From: JAKAGE01 sp964416665
Lineage (GTDB): Bacteria; Patescibacteriota; Minisyncoccia; UBA6257; 2-01-FULL-56-20
Reading direction: 5' to 3'
Length of the DNA: 37,574 nucleotides
Assembly (NCBI GenBank): GCA_964416665.1
Contig: CAYQFA010000003.1
Span: 1 to 37,574 of the forward strand
In this document: piece after piece, positions 31,601 to 37,574 of the stretch
Layout: every line of letters begins with the position of its first letter
Position numbering within the stretch: the first letter of the stretch is position 1
The notes under the pieces: generated by a model
The model's input: only the letters and a program-made list of their open reading frames with translations
Database searches by the model: none
Told to the model about the DNA's origin: nothing
Position numbers and translations under genes: made by a program

Positions 31601-34600
31601 GCGTGAAGTACTCGTTCTCGGAAAGAATCTGCCCGACACGCATCTCCTCGAGATAGTCTTTGGTAGTATCCGCAGCCTCAAGGATCTCGCCCTTCACGGT
31701 CTTGTCCTTGTTGCCGACGGTCTTTAATTTGCCCTTCAACTCGCGATCCAGATCTTCGAGCGCAGCCTTGCGGTTCTCCTCTTTGATATCCGTGATGATA
31801 TACGCAGAGTAGTAGATAACACGCTCTAATTTTTGCGATGAGACGTCGAGCGCCAACGAGAGGCGCGACGGGATGCTCTTAAGGAACCAGATATGAGAGA
31901 CCGGCGCGGCCAGCGCGATATGACCGATGCGCTCGCGGCGGACCGCGGCGCGCGTCACTTCGACGCCGCACTTGTCGCACACCACGCCCTTATAGCGGAT
32001 ACGGCGGTACTTACCGCAGTAGCACTCATAATCCTTGGTCGGGCCGAAGATGCGCTCACTGAACAAGCCATCCTTTTCCGGACGCTGGGTGCGATAGTTG
32101 ATCGTCTCCGGCTTGATGACCTCACCGTGAGACCAGCGCAAAATATCTTCCGGTGACGCAACCGTAATGCGAAGTGCCGAGAAGTTGTCCTTGCGGTCGT
32201 TCTCATTCTCATAAAGCGGCTGGATGTTGAAACCGAGCGATTTCAATTCGTTGACGAGCACATTGAACGACGCGGGAACATTCGGCTCCTTGATCGTCTC
32301 GCCGCGGATGATCGATTCGTATGCGGCTGCGCGGCCGACGACATCGTCCGATTTGATCGTAAGCATTTCCTGAAGCGTATGGCGTGCGCCATAGCCCTCA
32401 AGTGCCCAGACTTCCATTTCACCGAAGCGCTGTCCGCCGAACTGCGCCTTTCCACCAAGCGGCTGCTGGGTGATGAGCGAGTAAGGACCGATCGAACGCA
32501 TGTGCGCCTTGTCTTCCACCAAGTGATTGAGTTTGAGCATGTAGATCTGCCCCACCATGACGCGATTCTGGAACGCCTCGCCCGTGCGACCATCGTAAAG
32601 CTTGATCTTGCCGTCCTCCGGGAGACCGGCCTTCCTCAATTCAGCGCGAATCTCCTCCTCGGTCGCCGAATCGAGTCCCGGCGTGATGGCACGATAACCG
32701 AGCTTTGATGCCGCCCAGCCAAGGTGCGTCTCCAAAATTTGTCCGAGGTTCATACGGGAAATGACGCCCAACGGATTCAAGATGATATCCACCGGCGTTC
32801 CATCCTCCAAATACGGCATATCTTCCACGGCACGAACCTGCGAGATGACGCCTTTGTTACCGTGACGACCGGCGAGCTTGTCGCCTGCCTGCACTTTGCG
32901 CAATTCCGCAATCTCCACCTGGATGCGACGGATGATGCCCGGTTCCAATTTATCGCCGCGCTCGCGGTCGAATATCTTCACGTTCACCACGCGGCCGATC
33001 TTGCCGTGCGGAAGTGTGAGTGAGGTGTCCTTAACATCGCGAGCCTTGTCGCCGAAAATAGCGCGAAGCAGACGCTCTTCCGAAGTGAGCTCCGACTCTC
33101 CTTTTGGAGAGATCTTCCCGACCAAAATGTCGCCGGCTTTTACTTCGGCGCCAATGCGGACGATTCCCTCTTCGTCGAGGTTCTTCAGTTTGTCTTCGGA
33201 AACGTTCGGAATGTCGTAGGTGGTAACTTCCGGTCCAAGCTTGGTATCGCGGACATCGGCAGAATATTCGTCAATGTGGATAGAAGTGAAGCGATCCTGC
33301 TGAACGACGCGCTCGGAAAGGATGATGGCGTCCTCGAAGTTCGCGCCTTCCCATGAGACGAACGAAACGAGCAGATTTTGGCCAAGCGCCAAAATACCAT
33401 TTTCGATGGACGGACCATCAACGAGGATCTGGCCTTTCTTCACCATGTCCCCCTTCACGACGAGCGGCTTCTGCGAAATGCACGTGAACTGGTTGGAACG
33501 CTTGAACTTCTCGAGGGCATAGGTCTTCGTCGCCTTGGCGTACTTCACTTTAAGATGGCTGCCATCGGCTTCAAGCACTTCACCCTCGCCTTCACCGACC
33601 ACGACATAGCCGGAATCAAGCGCTACTTTCTCTTCCTGTCCGGTCGAAACATACGGCGCATCCGGACGGACCGAGACCACGGCCTGGCGTTGCATGTTCG
33701 AACCCATGAGGGCGCGGTTGGCGTCATCATGCTGCAAGAACGGGATGAGCGACGTGGCGACGGAGATGAACTCGTGCGGTGCAACATCGATATAGTCAAC
33801 CTCCTCCGGCGTCACCGTTCCCGGCTCGCCCTTGATGCGCGCTTCGAGCGTGGGGCCGATCAGGTGCCTCTTCTCATCTTTCAAACTGCCGGCATGAGTG
33901 ATCTTGAATTTTTCCTCTTCGGAAGCATCGAACCAGACGATCTCGTCGGTGACCACCCCATTCGTAACTTTGGCATATGGCGCCTCCAAGAACCCGAAGT
34001 CGTTGATGCGGGTATAACTTGCAAGATAGTTGATAAGACCGATGTTCGAACCTTCCGGCGTTTGAATCGGACAGATGCGGCCATAGTGTGAACGGTGCAC
34101 GTCGCGCACCTCGAAGCTCGCACGTTCGCGCGTAAGGCCTCCGGGACCGAGCGCGGAAATACGGCGCTTGTGCTCAAGCTCCGCAAGCGGGTTCACCTGA
34201 TCCATGAACTGCGAAAGCTGGGATGATGCGAAAAATTCTTTGATGACCGCCGCGATCGGGCGGAAGTTCACAAGCTGTGCCGGCATCAGGTTGTCCTTGT
34301 CTTCCGTGGACATCCTGTCCTGGATGATACGGCGCAGGCGCGCGAGACCGATGCGCAAGCGGCCCTGCAAGAGCTCGCCCACCGCCTTCAAACGGCGATT
34401 ACCCAAGTGGTCAATATCATCTGGCTCAGCGTCCGGATCGTTGTTGAGTTTGATGATCTCCTTAATGATGGCAATAAGGTCTTCCGCCTCCAAAAGCTTC
34501 GTGACACGCTTCTTGGAAAGTTCGAGACGCTGGTTCATCTTGTAACGGCCGACCTCGGAAAGGTCGTAGCGGTCAGCCCGTTCGAACATCGCCGCGATCA

Positions 34601-35351
34601 GGTTCTTCGCCGTCTCGGCGCTGGCCGGATCGCCCGGGCGCAAGCGGCGATATATTTCGACGTAGGATTCGTCGGCATCTTTGGCCACGTCCTTCTTGAA
34701 TGTGGCATCGATATATTTAATGAGGCCGTTATCGGCGGCGGCGAATGTCTCTTTGATCTTCTCGGTGTCCATGCCGAAAATGCGAAGCAGGTCGGTGACG
34801 GGCACCTTGCGGTGGCGGTCGATCTTCACGCTGATCATGCCGTCGATATCCGTCTCGAACTCCAACCAGGCGCCACGGTTCGGGATGATCTTCGCACCAA
34901 AAAGCTGGCGACCGCGATACGGCACCGACGTGAAATACACACCCGGCGAACGCACGAGTTGTGCGACCACCACGCGCTCTACGCCGTTCACGATGAACGT
35001 ACCGTGCTCGGTCATGATCGGGAAGTCACCGAAGTACACTTCCTGCTTCAGCTCCTTTCCGGTGCGGTTATTCAGCAACCGTAACGTGCAACGAAGCGGC
35101 GCCTCGTAAGTTGCTTCTTTGTAGCGGGCGGTTGTCTCATCATATTTCGGTTCGTCGAAGCGATAGTCTGAAAAATAGAGTTCGAATTCTTTTCCGGTGT
35201 GGTCCCGAATCGGGGAGATTTCTTCAAGGAGTTCGTTTAATCCCTTTTGGAGGAACCACTGATACGATTTAAGCTGTGCCTCGTTAAGATTGAAAGGCGA
35301 GATCAGCGGCTTTGATTTTGCGAACGATTTGGTTGAAGAAAATTTTGCCAT
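28614..35351 (-). CDS. rpoBC: RNA polymerase beta and beta' subunits fused in one polypeptide
   Basis: One uninterrupted 2245-aa frame encodes both large subunits of RNA polymerase. Residues 1 to about 1045 are RpoB: the N-terminal lobes, the rifampicin pocket (about 370-405; SSQLSQFMDQVNPL and HKRRISALGPGG, with the residues typical of drug-sensitive enzymes), and the clamp end LVNELKSLGFNIQPLY. After roughly ten polar residues, RpoC begins near residue 1057 (ALRITVASPEDILRW). It carries zinc site 1 (CYCGKYRRIRYKGVVCDKCG), the active site NADFDGDQMAVHLP (residues 1542-1555, three Mg-binding Asp), the bridge and trigger regions, and zinc site 2 (CKTLYGICAKCYG). Most bacteria have two genes; natural fusions are known in Helicobacter and Wolbachia relatives. 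The upstream gene is mltG rather than rplJL. Confidence 0.97.
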   Translation of the reverse strand: MAKFSSTKSFAKSKPLISPFNLNEAQLKSYQWFLQKGLNELLEEISPIRDHTGKEFELYFSDYRFDEPKYDETTARYKEATYEAPLRCTLRLLNNRTGKELKQEVYFGDFPIMTEHGTFIVNGVERVVVAQLVRSPGVYFTSVPYRGRQLFGAKIIPNRGAWLEFETDIDGMISVKIDRHRKVPVTDLLRIFGMDTEKIKETFAAADNGLIKYIDATFKKDVAKDADESYVEIYRRLRPGDPASAETAKNLIAAMFERADRYDLSEVGRYKMNQRLELSKKRVTKLLEAEDLIAIIKEIIKLNNDPDAEPDDIDHLGNRRLKAVGELLQGRLRIGLARLRRIIQDRMSTEDKDNLMPAQLVNFRPIAAVIKEFFASSQLSQFMDQVNPLAELEHKRRISALGPGGLTRERASFEVRDVHRSHYGRICPIQTPEGSNIGLINYLASYTRINDFGFLEAPYAKVTNGVVTDEIVWFDASEEEKFKITHAGSLKDEKRHLIGPTLEARIKGEPGTVTPEEVDYIDVAPHEFISVATSLIPFLQHDDANRALMGSNMQRQAVVSVRPDAPYVSTGQEEKVALDSGYVVVGEGEGEVLEADGSHLKVKYAKATKTYALEKFKRSNQFTCISQKPLVVKGDMVKKGQILVDGPSIENGILALGQNLLVSFVSWEGANFEDAIILSERVVQQDRFTSIHIDEYSADVRDTKLGPEVTTYDIPNVSEDKLKNLDEEGIVRIGAEVKAGDILVGKISPKGESELTSEERLLRAIFGDKARDVKDTSLTLPHGKIGRVVNVKIFDRERGDKLEPGIIRRIQVEIAELRKVQAGDKLAGRHGNKGVISQVRAVEDMPYLEDGTPVDIILNPLGVISRMNLGQILETHLGWAASKLGYRAITPGLDSATEEEIRAELRKAGLPEDGKIKLYDGRTGEAFQNRVMVGQIYMLKLNHLVEDKAHMRSIGPYSLITQQPLGGKAQFGGQRFGEMEVWALEGYGARHTLQEMLTIKSDDVVGRAAAYESIIRGETIKEPNVPASFNVLVNELKSLGFNIQPLYENENDRKDNFSALRITVASPEDILRWSHGEVIKPETINYRTQRPEKDGLFSERIFGPTKDYECYCGKYRRIRYKGVVCDKCGVEVTRAAVRRERIGHIALAAPVSHIWFLKSIPSRLSLALDVSSQKLERVIYYSAYIITDIKEENRKAALEDLDRELKGKLKTVGNKDKTVKGEILEAADTTKDYLEEMRVGQILSENEYFTLSRKFGNIFKASSGAEAVQEILQKLDMKKEVVLMEAALADAKDPLAQSKLLRRLKMFKAMVRNGGRPEWMITTILPVLPPDLRPMVALDGGRYATSDLNDLYRRVINRNNRLKKLLEIKAPDVIVRNEKRMLQEAVDALIDNSARFGTQQLSAQRRPLRSLADMLKGKQGRFRQNLLGKRVDYSGRSVIVVGPKLKLDQMGIPKRMGLELFRPFVISEIIKQGLAHNIRSASRFMEEHTSEVLAILEEIIKDKHVLLNRAPTLHRLSVQAFRPMLVEGLAMKLPPLVCPAFNADFDGDQMAVHLPLSDIAQQEAKEIMSAGRNLLKPATGDLITAPINDVVLGCYYITRAVKAEGPIHSYVDFDEVALAYHFGNITFHTPIKLGALETTYGRLVFNKALDGKCDYVNDVMTKKKLSRLLAKIFEVHGMDVTRDTIDRIKTLGFEMATISGITWAMADLVIPPEKPGIIKKSTEEVNLIHSQYAEGLLTPVERRSRIISVWEKTRGDIAKLVSVILPTDNSIYQIVDSGSRGSWSQPIQMMGMKGLVQNPKGETIELPIKSSLKEGLSVLEYFIATHGARKGTTDTALKTAQAGYLTRRLVDVAQDLTIREEDCRTKEGLEILRSDGKEFNHSFASKLFSRTALADVKIGNKILVHANEAIDRNTAEEIEASKLESVVVRSPISCKTLYGICAKCYGYDLSINEPVKYGTAVGVLAAQSIGEPGTQLTMRTFHAGGAAGADITHGLPRVEEIFETRAPKGRAILAPFDGTIDKVEDRGTLKVVRFISENKKAKAQEISVPRGTMLYAQAGQKVQQGEQLSEGNLDIHELFEHKGMGEVGRYIVNEVQRIYLSEGASINNKHIEMIVRQMFSRVKITEAGDAPDFVMGEIIEKSRFLEINKQLKKEGSKPAKSEEVLLGITRIALSAESFLSAASFQDTSRVLVKAAIEGKVDKLRGLKENVIIGRLIPAGKRDVPPEALLHEADVEEEEAAAVVSE

Positions 35352-35448
35352 AGTTTTTTAAAAGTTTTTAGAGGAGTAAAAAAAACGAAATCCGCGAACT
35401 CGTCGTCGCGGTCATTCTATGAATGGGTCTTTAAAATAAAATTTCATA

Positions 35449-35477
35449 GTAGTAGTCGGCCTTTGGAAAAAAGTCAA
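35449..35477 (-). promoter_or_regulatory. Promoter of rpoBC
   Basis: On the minus strand: TTGACT (35472-35477), a 17-nt spacer and a poor -10 TACTAC (35449-35454). The leader would be about 90 nt and holds CTATGAA (35417-35423) paired with TTCATAG (35443-35449). No Shine-Dalgarno precedes the ATG. The 182-nt spacer holds only this promoter and the mltG terminator. Confidence 0.45.
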
Positions 35478-35488
35478 GAGCCCAACGC

Positions 35489-35531
35489 GCAAAAAACGGC
35501 GCTTCCCCATTCGTTTCCGAGGGGTACCGTT
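35489..35531 (-). terminator. Terminator of rodA-mltG
   Basis: On the minus strand AACGG...CCGTT with an inner CCCC/GGGG pairing is followed directly by TTTTTT. It ends the rodA-mltG unit before the rpoBC promoter. Confidence 0.55.
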
Positions 35532-35533
35532 AC

Positions 35534-36514
35534 TCAGTTGCTTTCTAAGTATTTAACTCTATTTTGGTCTTGTTCGTCAAGGGTCTTGGCGAATATTGTT
35601 TTCCCTGTCTTGGGATCACTCAGGTAATACCAATAGGGGGAGCTCACTGGATCGATAGCTGCTGTGATCGCTGAAACTCCAGGATTTCCGATCGGGCCAG
35701 GGGGCAATCCCCTGTATAGATAAGTATTATAGGGTGAGTCGATCTTGAAGTCAAGGGCGGAAAGGGAGGAACAGGACGAGGTTGGGCTCGGATTTTCAAG
35801 CAGTTTTGCGTAACAGACCGTAGCATCGACGTCCAGGGGCATTCCGGCTGCCAAACGCTTGAGAAGTATGCCGGCAACCACCTGCTGGTCGCCCGGATCG
35901 GGGACCTCCTTTTCCAAAATCGAGGCCAAAATAAGGTCCCGCTGCGAGTTTTTGGGATCGGCATTCAAAAGCGGCAATGCTTTGATATTGAAGTCGTCGA
36001 TGAATTCCTGAACCACGTCGCTCACGTCCGCGTTGGTATAAAATTGGTATGTGTCCGGAAAAAGCTTCCCCTCAAGCTGACCATCCTGGTGAAAAGCGAT
36101 CAGATCGCCGGGGTGGATGATAAGGGCGGCGCTCAAAATGGCATCGATGGCATAAATATTCGACCCTTCGGGAATGGTGACCGTCGCCTTCCCTGCCCCT
36201 CCTCCGGAGAGGACATCCAAAATTTGAGAGGTGCTCATTGCCGCGTCAAGACGGTACAATCCGGGCTTCAAAGCAAGCGCACGACCGGTGGCAAGTGCAA
36301 AGAGATCGAATGCTTTTGGCGACCGGACAAGGCCGTCACCATAGAGATGGTCCGCCACCGCCCTGAACCCATCGCCCTGCTTTATCTCAAAGACCGTCAA
36401 GGCACTGTCGTTGGCATTCACCGGTTTCAGCTCATAAAAAAACAGGCCCGCAACGAGACATGCCAGAACAACGATCACGGTGACGACGATGGAAGATTTT
36501 ATTGATGGTGGCAT
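35534..36514 (-). CDS. mltG: Endolytic murein transglycosylase MltG
   Basis: MltG (YceG-like) cuts newly made glycan strands near the membrane and so limits their length. The 326-aa protein has an N-terminal membrane helix (VVTVIVVLACLVAGLFFY), a LysM-like fold (FEIKQGDGFRAVADHLYGDG, TVTIPEGSNIYAIDAIL), and the catalytic domain with DLILASILEKEVPDPGDQ, VVAGILLKRLAAGMPLD, and SPYNTYLYRGLPPGPIGNPG. It starts 10 nt after the rodA stop, matching a cell-wall synthesis unit. A TAGTAT box ends 7 nt before its ATG. Confidence 0.96.
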   Translation of the reverse strand: MPPSIKSSIVVTVIVVLACLVAGLFFYELKPVNANDSALTVFEIKQGDGFRAVADHLYGDGLVRSPKAFDLFALATGRALALKPGLYRLDAAMSTSQILDVLSGGGAGKATVTIPEGSNIYAIDAILSAALIIHPGDLIAFHQDGQLEGKLFPDTYQFYTNADVSDVVQEFIDDFNIKALPLLNADPKNSQRDLILASILEKEVPDPGDQQVVAGILLKRLAAGMPLDVDATVCYAKLLENPSPTSSCSSLSALDFKIDSPYNTYLYRGLPPGPIGNPGVSAITAAIDPVSSPYWYYLSDPKTGKTIFAKTLDEQDQNRVKYLESN

Positions 36515-36521
36515 CGGTGAA

Positions 36522-36527
36522 ATACTA
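36522..36527 (-). promoter_or_regulatory. Possible -10 box of mltG, leaderless type
   Basis: On the minus strand TAGTAT overlaps the rodA stop codon and ends 7 nt before the mltG ATG. No Shine-Dalgarno is seen. Confidence 0.35.
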
Positions 36528-37574
36528 TGATTGTTTTCTGATCGAATTGATTATGGCGAGCATGAAACTGTTCGCGAGTATGCTCGATCCGCCGTAGCTC
36601 AAAAAAGGGAATGTCACACCGACGACCGGCGTAAGGCCCGTTGCCGAGCCGGTATTGAGGATGAATTGTACCGCAAACATCATTGCCGTTCCAAGGCAAA
36701 TGAATTTTTCGAAGTTCTCGTCGGCAAGCATGCCGATGCGCAAGATCTGGAAAATGAGAAAAATGAACGCGGCACACACCACGAAACCGCCGAGCAATCC
36801 CCACTCCTCGATCATGGCTGCAAAAATGAAGTCCTCGGTGGGTTCCGACAAAAATCCAAGCTGGGTCTGCGTTCCCTGCCCATAGCCCCTGCCAAGCAAC
36901 CCACCGTTGCCGATGGCGATCTTCGATTGCGTCACGCTGTAATTGATCCCCAGCGCATTCTCTTGCGGGAAAAGGAATCCGACGATGCGCGCGCGATGAT
37001 AGCCCTTAAGGACGTAGGTCCATATGAATCCGGCCGCCAGAAGCAGCACCAATAACGCCACGAGCGTCCGCCGGAGCGGAAGGCCAAGCAAGAGAAGGAA
37101 TCCGAACCAGATACCGAAAAAGATCACAGCGGAGCCAAGGTCGGGAAGTTTTACGGATATCGCGGCCGGAACGATAAAAAAGAGGAAGGATGTGATGATG
37201 GTCTTCCAGCGTGCGATCGCCATGTGGCGACGGCTGAAGTAATTCGCGTACAACAAGATAAGCGCGACCTTCATGATCTCCACCGGCTGGAGCGTGAACG
37301 ACCCGAGCACGATCCAGCTATGCGTGTTGCGCACAAGCGGCGACGCAAGAAGTGCGATCAACAGGAGGAACAGCGCCAGCCCATAGAGCCCCCACACCAC
37401 CCATCGCGAGTTGAAGATCGAACGGGCGTCAACGCGAAGGAATATCAGCACGAGACCCGCGCCGATCACCACCCACACTATCTGCAAGATGAATGAGTGG
37501 ATAGAAACGGCCGCAAGGACAAGCAACCCCGCCCCGATCAATATCCCTACCGGTAAAAAAAGAGCAAGCATGAT
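36525..37574 (-). CDS. rodA: Rod-shape SEDS protein RodA/FtsW (5' end outside window)
   Basis: RodA is the SEDS glycosyltransferase that polymerises peptidoglycan with a class B PBP partner. About 350 residues are visible, with many membrane helices. Motifs include PDLGSAVIFFGIWFGFLL, the large loop YSVTQSKIAIGNGGLLGRG, TEDFIFAAMIEEWGLLGG and the C-terminal GLTPVVGVTFPFLSYGGSS. These match RodA rather than FtsW, but the two are close. The frame is open to the right edge, and the first Met in the frame lies within the first membrane segment, so the true start is outside the window. It is followed by mltG. Confidence 0.94.
   Translation of the reverse strand: MMLALFLPVGILIGAGLLVLAAVSIHSFILQIVWVVIGAGLVLIFLRVDARSIFNSRWVVWGLYGLALFLLLIALLASPLVRNTHSWIVLGSFTLQPVEIMKVALILLYANYFSRRHMAIARWKTIITSFLFFIVPAAISVKLPDLGSAVIFFGIWFGFLLLLGLPLRRTLVALLVLLLAAGFIWTYVLKGYHRARIVGFLFPQENALGINYSVTQSKIAIGNGGLLGRGYGQGTQTQLGFLSEPTEDFIFAAMIEEWGLLGGFVVCAAFIFLIFQILRIGMLADENFEKFICLGTAMMFAVQFILNTGSATGLTPVVGVTFPFLSYGGSSILANSFMLAIINSIRKQS

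Noticed and set aside
28614..35351. Possible assembly error joining rpoB and rpoC
   Set aside because: The junction reads smoothly, both family ends are close to complete, and no odd codons or repeats are seen there; still worth a read check.

Overview
The window looks like a chromosomal piece of a Candidate Phyla Radiation (Patescibacteria) bacterium, most likely of the Parcubacteria group. The reasons are compact housekeeping genes with short spacers, many start codons only 6-8 nt downstream of a -10 box with no Shine-Dalgarno (leaderless style), a MutY without its iron-sulfur cysteines, L11 not followed by L1, and many small proteins without clear relatives. Assignment to a named lineage is inference. 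No rRNA, tRNA, CRISPR or transposase gene is seen. No stretch over 300 bases lacks a gene.

Layout. 1-5.2 kb: the 3' part of acetyl-CoA synthetase (cut by the window edge), a 477-aa zinc-knuckle protein, a small orphan, a Bcp peroxiredoxin, an unusual receiver protein, a DedA-type membrane protein with a small membrane partner, and an 86-aa helical orphan. Several genes here have strong Shine-Dalgarno sites. 5.2-9.9 kb: a methyltransferase divergent from an MFS exporter, then a 3D-domain cell-wall protein convergent with mutY and a GH18 protein. 10-11.6 kb: an RRM RNA-binding protein with a long folded leader, and rmuC. 11.6-15.4 kb (minus strand): rpsU-yqeY-ybeY-ftsA-ftsZ, a translation and division cluster. 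15.5-18.6 kb: two small membrane or secreted proteins, tsaD, and xseA/xseB with a long overlap. 18.7-22.2 kb: a visibly AT-rich island with an AAA ATPase and a subtilisin-like protease, resembling the IetAS toxin-antitoxin / anti-phage pair, with putative operators upstream. 22.2-25.3 kb: a UvrD helicase fused to a RecB/Cas4-like iron-sulfur nuclease. 25.4-37.6 kb (minus strand): rodA (cut by the edge), mltG, one giant rpoB-rpoC fusion, rpsF-ssb, rplK and gatB.

The main non-coding signal is a set of very long, locus-specific, near-perfect palindromes between genes (28-45 bp arms). Four of them carry one of two recurrent small structured caps at the tip. One cap family (25312-25364 and 27453-27507) has the same layout in both copies, with compensatory base changes in two of its helices and a third helix re-paired with a quite different sequence. 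In one palindrome the non-coding arm is an inverted copy of the gatB 3' end. This suggests the palindromes are made or maintained by a mechanism such as template switching, and that the caps are a real structured RNA or DNA element.
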